Part shown: positions 21,801-42,170 of the stretch, in pieces
How the letters are laid out: each line of letters opens with the position of its first letter
Numbering within the stretch: the first letter of the stretch is position 1
Assembly: GCA_012295275.1 (NCBI GenBank)
Contig: CM022673.1
Span: forward strand, 29,139,636 to 29,203,635
Origin: Chrysomallon squamiferum
Taxonomy: Eukaryota > Mollusca > Gastropoda > Neomphalida > Peltospiridae
Reading direction: 5' to 3'
Length of the DNA stretch: 64,000 bases
The notes under the pieces: generated by a model
What the model was told of the DNA's origin: nothing
Databases searched by the model: none
The model's input: the letters and a program-made list of their open reading frames with translations, nothing else
Program-made: the position numbers and the translations under genes

Positions 21801-22835
21801 TACGTTGAAAGGTTTCTAGGCGTAATTTACTCAATATCATCCAATAGAATTTGATTAAGCAGCCGTATAAGTGTTTTCTTCATGACATGGGATTTAATAC
21901 CAGCGGCATTTGAAAAAATCTGCTACATGGTATCGCTTCACATTAATTTGAACGTGCGTTTTCAGACAAAGAGGTGCTGCTGCTGTTTGGTCTTTGACAT
22001 CGTATTTTATTGTTTGTACTGGTATTTTCAACTCTTAATAAAGTTTTTTCTTCATTATAAATATATAGATATATCGTTGAAATATTTACCACAAATACTA
22101 ATGTATTTTTAATATTATGGTTTAATGTTGTTATTGATATTGTAGGTAATAATTTATATATATATATATATATATTTTTTTTTCCTTTATTTTGAATTTA
22201 CATTAATTTTTATTGTTCTTACTGATATTTAATTGCCATTGCTACTAATAAATTTTAATTATGATTGTATATACTTGTTTATTTATTCAGATTTTGTATG
22301 TTTACACCGAAGTCAAAAAATTATACTTGCTTTAAGGGATTAAATAAATATTTAAAAATTTGTTTATTTATTGAAAGATTAGTTGCAAAATATTAAATAT
22401 TAACTACCTGATTTTTGGCTACCTTGACTTTTATTACAGGTGTTTATTTGTTTTTTCTTCTTTTCTTTTTCGGGGAGGAGGGGAAATGGTGTCTTTTCGT
22501 TCCTGTGTTCAATCGTTCATACACTTTCCTGTTTCATAAATCATAAAAATTAAAATGACTTATATTACATGAACCATACTTAAACTCTGCAGTAAAACGT
22601 ATAATTAAAGCATTTATAATCATTATTAGATCAAAATAAAGTAAACATAATTTCATTCAAACTATTGATATACGAATTGTAAAATTTTATCTCAGATCTC
22701 TCGTAAACATTACGGAAATCCTTGAAACATATATAAACTTATATTATTCACAAGTAGGAAACTGTCATGTTATCTCATGTTTAAATTCACAGGAGTGTGC
22801 CTATTATGGATATGGGTTAAATAGTATAGGATCGG

Positions 22836-22837
<2 letters not shown>

Positions 22838-22930
<93 letters not shown>

Positions 22931-22960
22931 GTATGTATGTATGTATGTATCTATGTATGT
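22838..22960. repeat. (CT)28 - (AT)15 - (TATG)n compound microsatellite
   Basis: Pure CT units to 22894 run directly into AT units to about 22924, then TATG-type units to about 22960. It lies about 1.1 kb upstream of the homeobox start codon, outside any intron I can define. Confidence 0.9.
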
Positions 22961-23697
22961 ATATATGTATATATTGTTCTGGACGTTATAATAATAATTA
23001 ACAATCAATAGTTTATATTAAAACAGAAACGTAGCAACTGTAACTAATCTGTCTAGGATTGTCTCTGCCTACACACGAATATTTTCGTTATCATAACATT
23101 TAAGACACGTATAAAAAAAAAAAAAAATTATCAGTTATTTTATTATGGTTTGAATCTGCAAGCCTTTTACATCCGCCATTTTTAATACTTAGCTGACAGC
23201 GTAAAACGAGGAGGATCAAATAAGCCGACAAAGGACACAGGGAGGTTTTAGACCCTTAGTCCTGTCAACGTTATAACACTAACATCCTGGGGAATATTTC
23301 TGTACTGAAAGTCAAATTACTTTTGTTTTAAGTTTTCTAAGACATTCCGGGATCAGGCGCTGATGTTGTTTTTTGAAAGATTTCTCTCGTTACGGATGAA
23401 ATAATTTTACGATTACTAAGACCCTCACCCCACCCCGCGCCTCTGTGTTAGCCTCTGGACTCCTTCCTGTGACAGATTTTTCGTGTGCGGATTGGATGAC
23501 GTACAAGTGACTAATCTCGGAGCACGTAGAAGCTGGTAACACGCTGTTTTAATTAATCAAAGAAGATGTCTGAGGAAATGACGCTTCATCAGTCAGTGAA
23601 AGAAAAATAAACACCAATGAACTGTCGAGTTGTGTGTGTGTGCGTGTGTGGGTGGGTGTGGGTGGTTGTGGGTGGGTGTGTCTGTGTGTTCATAAAA

Positions 23698-23895
23698 TTA
23701 TGTATATTTGATGAGTATACATGTATGTGTATGTATAATTACGTGTTTGAATGCATGTATGTATTTATATATTTGATGAGTGTATAATGTATGTGTATGT
23801 ATAATTACGTGTTTGAATGCATGTAGGTATTTATATATTTGATGAGTGTATAATGTATGTGTATGTATAATTACGTGTCTGAACGCATGGATGTA
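23698..23895. repeat. Three-copy 65-66-bp minisatellite
   Basis: The marker TTGATGAGT recurs at about 23708, 23773 and 23839. Each unit also contains GTATGTATAATTACGTGT and a GAATGCATG-like end. The second and third copies are closer to each other than to the first. Confidence 0.85.
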
Positions 23896-25092
23896 TTTAT
23901 AACTAAACAATTATTGGCTTTAACATAATTATACATTTATTCACCACGTATTTTGGGATCCGTTTGTTCCTTAAGATATGTTTTTTTCCATTTAGCAGTG
24001 TTTATAAATCGTGTTCTATCAGAACTGAGCAAAAATTGAGAACGAAAACAATAAAGCATTGTTTGTTTGTTCTCTACTTACTGAACTAAACATATGTCAC
24101 ATTTTTATGTATTTATTATTAATTTTTTTTTTTACACTTTATTAGCATACCGAGTATTGGTATTTCATTATTCGTGCAAAATAACGATCCTTTATTTTTT
24201 TGTTTTATTAAACGCTGAAAGTGATAATTTTTTTGAACATTACAGTGAGGTTTAATGAGTAAAACGCTACAAGTACTTAAGCGCCCACTGAAACTGCTGT
24301 TTGACGATTACAGTTTTAATCAGCAAGGTGATTCTCACCAACAATCGGCTGAGGACAGCTATTCAGTGTTGTTTTCAGACATGCGTCATATATTAGCAAT
24401 TTGAGCTTTACTTCATATATTGTTTAGCGTTTGTGTTTACTAAATCTCATTTCTTTGTTTGTTCTGAGCAAAGTTTTCACGTCATACAACAACAGTGTTG
24501 AAATAGCCCGCGATGAACGATTTAAAAAAAAAACATACTCAGGGAGTTAAATTTCACGTCATTTTGACAGTATTCCAATATTTTGTACAAAATATACAGT
24601 TATATATTTAATCTTTATGGTTGTTGTTGTTGTTGTTGTTGTTTTGTTAGTAGTAGTAGTAGTTATAGAAGCAGTGGCATTAGTAGCTGCTGTAATGATA
24701 ACAGTATTAAAAGTAGTACTTGCAATAATAATAATAACAGCAATAGCAGTAATGGTAATAGCAATGGTAGTGGTGATAGTAGCTGGTGTATTAGAGTAGA
24801 AGTAATACTAAACAAAACAAAAACAAAAATTAAAAAAGAAAAGTCACGCAAGAAGATATTTGACTTTTTCGTCACACTTGTTACGTGTTTTGCCCACTCC
24901 TTTTTGTTGTAAACAACAACCAAAATAACAGTGACCGTAAACAGATAAGTTCAGTTTTGTATCACTCAACACATTTGTCTGTGTCTCTCACCGTATCAAC
25001 ACAATACCTGTCGAGTTTTCATTTCAGTCGCTGACTGCGAAAAATACTGGAATGAACAGCCTATACGAGATTCCGTTTTTACTGAGCGCAGT

Positions 25093-25495
25093 GTGAGTTT
25101 TGGGTATCACCACAGAACGTTACTAGGATATCCTTCATTATCTCAAAATTGCGTAAGGCGACATTTACTATTACGAACATACGAACACATTCATTCACTC
25201 CTTACGCGAAAGAAGTACCAGCCTTGTTACGTACGTAGTGGAAATCCGCAGTGTGGTGACAGTGGTATAAACAAGCGCGTGCTTCTCTCTCTGTGTGTGT
25301 TCGACAGACCGAGAGTCAGGCCAGTGTTCTTTATAAAAAAAGATTTCAACTTTTGCCTTGAACTTGTTCACGCGAGGACAGATAATAATCAACGGTGTTT
25401 GTATTCAACGAAAAGGACACGGGTGCAGAAGAAATTCAAAATATATAAGGGAGAAAACAAAAATAAATAGCTGTCCCAGTTTAAAACAAGTGAGT
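25093..25495 (+). promoter_or_regulatory. Candidate promoter and non-coding first exon of the transporter
   Basis: The first coding exon of the SLC28 gene is preceded directly by an acceptor, so an upstream non-coding exon is expected. In this CpG-containing, non-repetitive stretch a TATAAA lies at 25265-25270 and an ACAAGTGAGTG donor-like site near 25490, which would bound an exon of about 200 bases. The open frame here (25093-25470) has no recognisable domain and looks incidental. Placement is speculative; other parts of 21.8-30.2 kb could hold the real exon. Confidence 0.25.
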
Positions 25496-25649
25496 GTTCA
25501 TTTTGACAAATAGTTTCTTACCTTTTTCAGTTTGTGTGGCGGTTATTCTTTTTTTCCTTTCTTTTCTTTTCTGTGTATATTTATGTATATTATTATTTTT
25601 TTTTTTTTTTTTTGTATCCGTTTTTGTTTGTTTTGTTGTTTGATTTTTT

Positions 25650-25653
<4 letters not shown>

Positions 25654-25688
<35 letters not shown>
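25654..25688. repeat. (TG)n microsatellite
   Basis: About 17 TG units following long T runs, in the divergent intergenic region. Confidence 0.9.
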
Positions 25689-25691
<3 letters not shown>

Positions 25692-25759
25692 ACTGGTAAT
25701 GAAAACGAGTATCTTTCCTTTTCTTTTTAATAATTTTTTACTTGCTTAGAATTAGAATC

Positions 25760-28700
25760 TTCCAAGTGCTACCAGTTAACTTTTAGGCAGTATCATAGAC
25801 ATTCAGTTTAACAGTATTCTCACTTTTGCACTTTGAACTGCCAACGGTGATATACGCGGAAAAAAACAAAAAACAAAAAAAAACCCTGCTTTGTACAGAC
25901 AAACCTCTTTATAACGAGCCCCTACACATCGCCATTCACATTTACCGCAATGAAAATGCTTGAGCGCTGTATTTAGATAAAAATACATTTTTCCGTGTTT
26001 CGCCGCCTTCCGCTATAGATCACCATGAGTCCACCGACCCAGTTATACAGCAAACGAACAACAAAACAACCCGCTATATCGCACCCCTATCAAATCTGTA
26101 TAAATAATCAGGCAAATCAGATTTCATTTAAATAAGGTTTATTTATTTACCAAGGAACACAGACACAGTGAATGTATATAATGACTAAGTACAGTTATTA
26201 GCTAGCTGGACATTGAGGGGACGCAATCACCATGGTAACTGTTATTGCAGTCAGACAGGGTAGAGTTAAAAAGATACAGCAACAAACATTAGCATCAGGA
26301 AACTGTTTACGTTATAAATTAAGAAAATAAACTGAATCTGTTAAACATGGACATCCTGTACAAAATTTAAGCCGAGAGACATAATTATTTTGATGAATAA
26401 CAACAAGTTCCTAGCATTTCTTTTTTTATCATAGTAATTATGTTAAAATATATTCATTTAAAACCATCAAAGCATGTAGAAACATAGATACATAGATTCA
26501 TAAATACTTAATTATATAAATACATACATACATACATAGTCCATACATACATACATACATAAATACACACATACATGCACACACTCATACATATATGCAA
26601 TATTAATGTTGTTTATGAATCATAAAATATAAAAACAGCTGTTTGATAAAAAAAAATAAGATCAAAATGAATGTGTCACAAGACAGTAAAGATTTTTTTT
26701 TTAATAACCTTGAAACCGTAATAAAACTCAGTTTATCTCGATATGCAGAATGCTCAGCGAGCCTCTGTGTTTGTCACGACTGAGTCTTTCCTCATTTGCA
26801 TTTAAAATGTCTGCGCATTGACTTAACTCCAGCTGTTGTCTGTCGGGTGTAGAGCCGTTATATTGCTCTGTCCAGATTTCTGGAACTTTGGTGGTATAAA
26901 TAGAACCTTCCTGTCTCTCATTAGAACAAAGGATTTAGATAAGCAGCCGTTTACACGTGAAGAAGTGGCCATGAGAGTAATGAAAACAACAAGGTTGTAA
27001 AAAAAGTGCATTCTGAGGTTTCAAAAGTGAGTGTTATTTTTATTAGTTCATAGGATGTGTCGGGTGCCCAAATTGGTATTGTCTTGATCCTTGCGTAAAT
27101 CTCGAAATCCCAGCTGGTGCTGACTTGAAAGATATTGTATTCTTGTGTGATATTTCTCAAGGAGTTTAGTTTATTGAAATTTTGAATCTGACTTGTATTA
27201 TGAATAGGACTAATTATTATTATTAGTAAACAATGATTACATAGCAATAATCAGAACAACAAATTTGAGGACCAAAATACATCATGATTGTCGGGGCCAG
27301 ATTTACCTACAAATCATCGGCGCAAATCTGGCCGCTGACAACAATTTTTAATCTGGTTCCCATTTGAAAAGTATAAACACTATACATTTAGTGTTTGTGT
27401 AATTTGAAGCAGAAATAGATGTTCTACACATTATTCACTCCATTTTGTTGTTTCCTTTTCTCTGTGAAACTTTAGGTGAGGTTGAATGGAAAAGGATATC
27501 AGAATTACCACACCTTACCCTATATAAAATGATCCATACTCAAAAGGTGAGCCTTGACGCGTGACAAAAAATTATTTTTAAATGAAAATGCTAATATTAG
27601 TGGAACGTCTTACTAGAAGATAGTTTGAGATCATTTGTTGATGTTAAAGGTCATTATCTAAAAAAAAACACCCAATGTCATCGGAGGTCACTGATGACAT
27701 GAAAAGAAGTCAAAGAAAATGTTATAATAACTGGAACATGTTGCTAAACATGTCTCAACTCATTCAGATAGGCTACTTTAGTAAATATTCTTTTATTGTT
27801 GATTTAGAAGGAAAATATTATGTCGTCAGTAACATCCAGTGAGGGTCCTTTTAATTTTTTGGTTTTATGTTAAGTTTAAGCTTGAAATGAATTACAAAAC
27901 CAAGATTTTACATTGCGGTTTATAAATATTAATGTTACTTTAAAAGAAAGCATTTGATCTTTAACTATAATCCTCTGCAATACGTAAAGTCAGTTAAGCC
28001 TTGGAATCCACTCCAGAAAGGTGTTTCAGGTATTAAGGAAGTAAAATGTATACAATTATGAGACTAAAGGCAATTAAAGGCACAGGTGTGATAAGACTGT
28101 CATTTGAAGAAGACATAAAATAAATTTCTTAGCTTAGTACTTGGTGTCACTTGACTGCAAACAAAAGTTACCTCTTATGGAACTTATAAAAATAATCTAA
28201 GTTTTAAAACTGATCTATTTATGATTTTATGATATTTAAACAGTGATTAGCTTTTTATTCAGCATTCTATCAATACCTCTGAAGACATTATTCTGTTACG
28301 TAGTATAGTTTGTTAATTCGCCGTTTATCGCATGAATTTTGAAAGCAAAACAGTCGCCTGTCTTAGAACGGAAAAGATAGTAATCGGCAAAACACAATGT
28401 TAATTCGTTTGTTTTAGAACGTATTCATATTATATACAGCAAAAGTCAGAACAAAGTAATTTTCTTAGCTGTGTACTTGCTGTGATTTGACTGGGAAGGC
28501 ATTTTTCGACATTTTTCGACATTTTTCGACAACTTTTGATATAAGCCATTGCACTGTTACAGAAAGATCGAACGGTGACCGCCCCCCTAGCTGTCCTAAA
28601 CTAACACTGATGAAAGTTGGACGTAGTTAAACCAGGCGTTTGTAGAACAAGCTATTTTAGGACTTTCTACCCCACCCTCTGCCTGCACGCCACTGCAAAT

Positions 28701-28870
28701 AAACCATTGAGTTTTTTAACATTACAAAGACCTTGCTATCACACGTATTTTTTTTTTTTTTTTACTATATAAACAACACGGTGAAAAAGAATCGTGATAT
28801 CACGTAAAGCGAAAATGTTGGTTCAGTTTTAACATGACAAAGCAGGTAGCCCATCTGTACAGTTCAGCTT
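25760..28870. other. Divergent intergenic DNA, right part
   Basis: No gene is visible. It contains ATAC repeats at 26521-26560, a short hairpin at 27288-27341 and a triple direct repeat of CATTTTTCGA at 28500-28532. The 26.7-27.3 kb and 28.3-28.7 kb parts have more balanced composition but no consistent coding frame. Confidence 0.5.
27288..27341. repeat. Imperfect inverted repeat around GGCCAGATTT
   Basis: The left arm ending GGCCAGATTT (27295-27304) pairs over 10 bases with AAATCTGGCC (27324-27333). After a small internal loop five more pairs form (27288-27292 with 27337-27341). The loop is 19 bases. The stem is too short for a standard microRNA precursor. Confidence 0.6.
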
Positions 28871-28882
28871 TTGAGCATGGTC

Positions 28883-28884
<2 letters not shown>

Positions 28885-28944
<60 letters not shown>

Positions 28945-29053
28945 TATAGTGTATGTGTCTGTGTGTGTGAGTGTGTTTGTGTATGTGTGTATGTGTGTGT
29001 GTGTGTGTGTCTGTGTGTGTAAGTGTGTGTGTGTATGTGTGTGTCAGTGTGTG
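28885..29053. repeat. Long imperfect (TG)n microsatellite
   Basis: A pure TG run to about 28943 is followed by about 110 bases of interrupted TG units with AT, CT and AG steps. Poly-Cys/Val and poly-Thr/His frames through it are artefacts. Confidence 0.95.
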
Positions 29054-30281
29054 AAGTTTAATTAATTTATTTCTCATATATTTTTGTTTTTGTAAGGTAG
29101 GATGAGCAGACTAACACTCGTCTTAGTCATTCTTTGAAAATTAGTTACACTAAGCAATAATCGCAAAATGCTCTTTACATGGCTATGAAAAACAAAAACT
29201 GGCTTTATACGATTATAAAAATATGTGACTGCAGGCGTTTTGCGTTTATGATACGTAACTTCAAACATTTAGCGTGAGGGTCTGACTAACACGGGTTCAG
29301 ACTAAGGTCAAGAACACCTTGCGTCGATCTCAAACGTTGATACAGATATGTATAAGTATGCTAATGAGCGGTAGGTAGACTGATAAGAAAAGCATTTGGT
29401 CAAACATTACCTCTAACGACTGCAGCTAAGCTTGGTCACTTTGGAGATAACGACGCACAAAGAAACATCGAGGTCTGCTTAACTTCCTGAACTCCTTTTG
29501 TTCTTGACAAGTTTTGAAAAAAGGTTATAATAATAATAATAATAATTAAAAAAAAATATATGAAGCCAAATTGCTTATATCTAGACACATCAACAAATAA
29601 TATTTGTTTCTAATTCAGGAACTACACGCACTCAGGTGCATGATAGTTCATCTTGTTTGACCCTTTGAACCTTAATAATGGTAACAAAACAGGTTTTGAT
29701 AAAAAGGTAAATCCCACCAGCCACACCGTTTAGGAGGTTGTCACAGTCCAGCTGTTACTGCGACACGGATACTGTCATTTCTGATGGAGAGAGCAGTTTT
29801 AAGTGACAGTCACCAGAAGCAGCGAATACAGTCAGTACACTGAAGAATCCTAACTGTGTTTTTACTTGATAGTTTCTCTTCTGACTGTGGATAAAAAAAA
29901 AAGTTTTGTTAATTCAGCCGATCACTAGAGTTGTGCAGAAAGTGAGATGTGACTGCGTTTTGAATATTTGTGGATTATATTACTTTTGTGTTGAATAACA
30001 AAAGAAGAAGTCTCTAAAAAAAAAAATTTTTGTGTGCTGTTTAAAAAGGAAGGATTGCTAGATATAGCAATTAAATAAGCCTCGACCACTAGATTTGTAT
30101 TCAAAACCGCCGTACCATGTAAAGATTAAAAACACATTATTATGCAGAAAGTGAAATTAAAGATGTGACAGTTTGAGCTATTTTTTGATACTGTATTGGG
30201 ATGCATTCTTATTTGATACTGGGGATGCGTTGTAAAAGAAAGTTAGTTTGTTGACGAATGTTCTACTTTCTTATTTTTTTT
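29054..30281. other. Intergenic or 5' intronic DNA before the transporter coding exon
   Basis: No coding signal is present. A non-repetitive stretch at about 29690-29850 could be a leader exon or regulatory DNA. The rest is AT-rich with short A runs. Confidence 0.4.
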
Positions 30282-30287
30282 CAGCAG
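30282..30287 (+). other. CAGCAG tandem acceptor before the transporter start codon
   Basis: A T-rich tract leads into CAGCAG, giving two possible exon starts (30285 or 30288), both upstream of the ATG at 30307. The choice changes only three bases of leader. Its presence shows that the transcript begins in a separate upstream exon. Confidence 0.65.
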
Positions 30288-30306
30288 ATAAAGACAGGAT
30301 TCTACA

Positions 30307-36414
<6,108 letters not shown>

Positions 36415-38138
36415 GTTTGAAACTTTTACCAACATCAGTTTTTTCTCAAATGTATTTACTAAAGTCGGTGAGTTTGAACAACATTTCTGAAGATAAGAAA
36501 ACCAGCAACCGCACTCTGCTGTAATGTGAAGAATATTTTTAAAAAGTCTTTATTGACACAAGTGTCAGGAAACAACAGTTAACACGAACACACAGCTAGC
36601 TATAAGCTATTCACAGCAATAGCTTGTATTCACATATGCAATACCCAAACCTTTCTCTTCATTTTACGTTCATCAGTTTGTGACTTAGTCAAAATAGTCA
36701 TCACATTCATTGTTATTTCATGATTTCATGCTCACTGTTTTCTATATCTACACACATGTCCAGTCAGTTCTGTATATATTGTTACTATTTTGAAAACATA
36801 TCACGAAATATGTTGAAATTATGCAATTGTTTCTTCATACATTTTCAATATTTATTTATTGTAATAGATCTTATTATCATTTTGCAAATATTGTTGTATG
36901 TCTAACCAGGAAATCTTCCTATATCATTTTCATAGAAAAAACCACTTTTAATTTTTGATATAATCACTCCAATTGATTCAAAGTTTTAAATGCATATCAC
37001 ATTTGTTACAGTTGTTAAGCACAAATACAGTAACTAGACGTTCCTGCCACCTTTTTTCCTGACTTAGGAAACATCGTTATTTTTTTTTTATCGACGTTTA
37101 TATAATAGTATATGAATATTCAGTAAATATTAGCGGAAAGGGGGAAAAAAAATTTTCTAAAAAGAAATAAATTAACATATAAAAGGAAACCAGTTTCCTA
37201 TTAGCGGATGGGACAAAACTCGCCCACGGAAACCTGACAAGGATTTACAGGATAAAGGATTAGGCGCACGACCAGTCAGCCTCTCTTTGGGACAAAGCTG
37301 AACGACATGGATGACTGAATACTCATATCTTTATCGAGAGAGTGATTCATGCAGTATCTGAATTTGTGAAAGAACGAGACTTGATATCGCACGAACTCAA
37401 GAGGTGATTCACTCTTACATTTCTCGTTGCCAAAAGTTTCTCTGGAGGCGAATCACTGAACCTTGAAACAATCGTAAAACGCGTATCCATATTGCAAACT
37501 TCAAATGTATCTTTTGAAGTTAACACATAAAACATGATTATATGGCTACGTGTCATAAATGTATAATTCCTTTCAGTCGAAGGGCTGTCATGTCAAACAT
37601 TCCGTGTTTTATCTTTACGCTGGTTTATTCGTCAGTTTAATTTGTAAAATGTTCATCCTCTCTCAGATATGGTTGTGATTTAAAATTGTTTATTTTCGAT
37701 AAAAAATAAATTATAAAATAAAAATTTGAAAATCATCGTATATTATATCATTTTATATTACTATTATATATTTACGAAGTTGAATAGGTTGTTCTGTAGA
37801 TAGTTACTGTTTTCTTATGTTTGTGACCATGATACAGTTTTATGGGATACATACATTATTATATTTTTTATACTAGTTTAGATTTTTTTATTAAGTAAAT
37901 GAGTGATATATTTTCTTTAAATAAAATATTTTAAAAAGTATAGATGAAGTTATTTTGTTATTTTAGTGTATGTTCTGTGCTTGTACAGAACGTTTTTCAA
38001 ACGTATTTCCTTCTCGCTAATATTTTTCCCCAATTTCTTAAAATTTCTTTTTTAAACTATTAATATTAAATCTAGTTTTCTTTGTAACTCATAAAGACGT
38101 ATGCGTAATTGTGTGTCTCTGTGTGTGTGCGCGAGCTT
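36415..38138. other. Transporter 3' region and start of the gene-poor stretch
   Basis: The 3' UTR should start here. AATAAA hexamers occur near 37165, 37705 and 37919, but none is clearly the signal. There is no further coding sequence. The stretch at about 37200-37560 is more balanced in composition. Confidence 0.5.
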
Positions 38139-38149
38139 ATATATATATA

Positions 38150-38234
<85 letters not shown>
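38139..38234. repeat. (AT)n microsatellite
   Basis: About 47 AT units with one extra T near the left end, preceded by a short TG/CG run. It is self-complementary. Confidence 0.95.
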
Positions 38235-38238
<4 letters not shown>

Positions 38239-38473
38239 AATGTACCTTTCTCTACCTGTATGGGTGCGAATGACGTCTTTGTGTACGAACGCCCAGAAAA
38301 CGAGAGTTTTCAACGTCACCAGAATTTACGGTGTCAGTAAACATGCTCAGAACTGAATGTCAGGAGTCTACATTGTGTGTCAGTCAATGAAAGCGTTCAC
38401 GTGAAAGAATGTAAATCATACAAGTAGGTTAGTCGGATCAAGTTCGATTGTAAACGTCGTTCTTATTATTCTA

Positions 38474-38640
<167 letters not shown>

Positions 38641-39348
38641 AATATAACACATATGCGTGTAATTATTTCCTTAATAAACTTCCCAGAATGCATATATTCT
38701 TTAAAATAGAGATTTCTGAAGACATTCCATCAAATCCTCTTTTAATTGCTTTATTTTTAAAGATTTTTGCCACTTGCATAATCCTAAACATTCTACCACT
38801 GATTGAGTAAAATATGCTTACAAATATAATTTACCTTTCCTGCCGACTTCGGCAACACTTAGTCAATTTTGTTCAGAGAAGGGGAATAACTTTGTAAATT
38901 CTAATGGTTCTGTCACAGAAAGGTTATCTTTCTTTACGTTGTATATGACCCTTTCGAAGGATAATGCCTAACATTGTTAAAACTATCTCTGTAAATATTA
39001 TATTAGAACGAACATTGTGTTAATTATAACGATAATAAAAATGAGCGTATTTATTTAAACTCAAATCAGGATCATATAGATTACTTTTCTTATTTTATTT
39101 TATGTTATTTTATGTTATTTTATTTGTTTATTTATTTAAATTTTTATAGAGGCAGAAGTAAGCCAAATTTTGTCTTCCGGACTTTACTGTGGTAAACAAA
39201 CTGGTAAATAAACAGAAAAACAAATAAATAAATAAAATAAAGACCAATATAAAATATGAAATAGAATAATGAAATATGCGGTTGTATCATTATTTTACAA
39301 TTATATTTGATTACTGAAATTAATTTATTTTCAGTTATTCATCTAATC

Positions 39349-39462
<114 letters not shown>

Positions 39463-40045
39463 GAGAGGAGGGGAAGAAGACGGGAATGAATGAGAGAGAA
39501 AGGGAGAGAAAGATGGGGAGACGATACAGAATCACAGCCAAACAGAAAAAAAAAGAGACACGAATAAAGAAACAAAGAGATGCATTGTATAAAAGTGTAA
39601 TAAATTCCCTGAACAAAAGCTGTGTGACGCAATAGCTGAAACAAAAACCTGGCGGGCACTGACATGTTTATCCATAAAGAGTACGATTTCAAATTATTTC
39701 CTCAGTAGCCTGGGCAGTGTGGTTGCGTCGGAAATGGGAAATTTGATAATCAGAAGGGAATGACGAGGTTCGTGTTAATTTGACCCTGGAAGTGATCTAG
39801 ACTCTGGATTCTAAAGGAGCCGGTTGTCAAACCTGGCTGCCAAACTGCGAGACATAAAGATTAAATGTTTACCATGTATTTCCGTAAAAACAAATTTTAA
39901 GTCATGAAAGAAAGAAATGAATGAATGAATGAATGAATGAATAAAAACAGTTAATTAATTAATTACCTACCGAATTATTATTATTATTATTATTTTATCA
40001 TCATCATCATCATAATCATAATTATAATCATTATAGTTGTTGTTA

Positions 40046-40057
<12 letters not shown>

Positions 40058-40104
<47 letters not shown>

Positions 40105-40107
40105 TAA
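40058..40107. repeat. (TTTA)n microsatellite
   Basis: About 12 TTTA units, preceded by ATT and CAT triplet runs at 39975-40057 and followed by a short (AT)n. Confidence 0.9.
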
Positions 40108-40725
40108 TGAACGTATGATTTTAATATAAATATATATATATATATATATATGTCTGCGGCGCTATCTTCTACTGAAATTGTAAATGAGTTCGTATTGTTC
40201 TATTCTTGTTTGCTGACTTTTTCCATTATCATTATGATGATATTCTTGTTATTGATCATTTTTATTATTATTATCATTATGATGATAATCATTTTTTACA
40301 TTAAATGATCGACGTCATCGTCAGTTTTCATCATCATCATCATCATCATTTCAATTAGTTACATATTAAACAATTATTATTACAAAAAAAAAAATCAGAA
40401 TTAGCCTTGCAATTTGGTTTTATTAGTTTTTATTCATTATTACTTATTAAATTAATGTAACAAGGTAAACAGATGCAAGTTTATTTCAGGGAAAACAGAA
40501 CTGTCTTAATTTTTAAAATTATTTTTATGAAAATCGTTTGAAACATTAAAATTTTGTTTGTCATTTCGACCGGGAGAATCATCTATCTGTTTATGACTTG
40601 CCTGTCTGTTTCCTGTCTATCTGTTTTCCTGTCTATCTTTCTCTTTTTTTTTTTCTGTTTTCTCACAGTTTTTGTAAATCTCTCTTTTCTCTGTTTTTCT
40701 CAGACTCTCTCAGACTCTAAATCTG

Positions 40726-40826
<101 letters not shown>

Positions 40827-41463
40827 CCTGCTCTCTCTCTCTGGATATGTGTATAAGAAATTGTGTGTTTTTATGTGTATGAAAGGAAAATAAAGAAAAA
40901 GAATGTGTGAATTGCTTTACGTTTGTATATCTCACTTTTCTCTTTTCTGTTTTGTACGTTCTTCGACATGCTTTATTTCTTTACTAGAATTTTCTCTTAA
41001 TTTTCTTTTTTCTTTCGTTCACATTTCATGGTTTTTGGGTTTTTTTTTTTCCCCCTCCCCAAGTTGTTTGGCATAAGGATTTTCTCCCTTTCTAGCTTAT
41101 TTAAAGAAAGAATTTTAAATTAAAAAAAAAAAAAAAGTCCGAATTAAATCATATACATTAAGGGTCAAGCTCAATTTAAGCAGTGTTTGTATTTTACTGG
41201 GAACAGAGATCCCTGGAGAGCGATGATTTTACCTCATCAGCAGTAAAACAAAAGAGACGAGAAAAAGAAATATAATGAAAAGTTACCAGTGAATACATTT
41301 TTATGGATAGACGACTGAAGTTGGAATAAGAAGTGAGAGAAATACAGGTATTCTAAGCGATTTAGAGCTGTATTTTGTGCTATCGTATGGAATGATCAAC
41401 ATTTGTACATGCAATATTATGTATAAGTTAATCCAATGTGTAGCTAAAAAGTTTTTATGTATC

Positions 41464-41616
<153 letters not shown>

Positions 41617-42094
41617 GGCAACAGACAGACAATTAGGGAAGTAAAAAGGTTAGACTAAGCAAATGCCTCTCTGTGATTGACACATATAATTACCTGAAAC
41701 AAGGTTAATGATTGAGAACTCGCTTTTGTTTTCTTACAGCTCAAGCGAAACGCGCGTCTTGTACATGGTTCGAAGCATGCAACTAAACATTCCTCCCTGT
41801 TAGCTCTGTAATATACCTGTGTACCAGCATGAACTCTCTAGCTGTCTGACTGACGCCTTCGAAGTAAGGTCTGTGTGTAAAGTGGATGTGTAAAACAAGG
41901 GTTAGATATTCCCACAGTTTAACCACAGCGAAGAGATGTGTGTAGTTTCTGCTGGATTCCTGAGAAATCATAATAATTTTATTTAAAAAAAGAAATTTTC
42001 GTCACCAGCTCTTTCTATTATTTTTTTTATTTTTATTTTTATTTTATTTTTTTTAATTTTTATTTTTTTTTTTTTTATTATTATTATATTATTT

Positions 42095-42098
42095 TTTA

Positions 42099-42152
<54 letters not shown>

Positions 42153-42170
42153 TTATTTTATTTTATTTTT
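42095..42170. repeat. (TTA)n and T/A-rich low-complexity DNA
   Basis: About 17 TTA units within a longer T-rich stretch that starts near 42015. Confidence 0.9.

Larger units (their letters stand above)
21801..25000. other. Divergent intergenic DNA, left part
   Basis: No gene is visible. The interval holds the compound microsatellite at 22838-22960 and the minisatellite at 23698-23895. A less AT-rich, non-repetitive stretch at about 23150-23600 could be regulatory. A GTT tract and a GTA/ATA-rich run (24617-24800) give spurious poly-Val and poly-Ser frames. Confidence 0.5.

Noticed and set aside
25093-25470. 125-residue plus-strand frame in the divergent intergenic region
   Set aside because: No recognisable domain and an unbiased residue mix; better explained as chance in a less AT-rich stretch, possibly leader sequence.
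38139-38234. AT-rich origin of replication
   Set aside because: It is a plain (AT)n microsatellite with no accompanying origin features.
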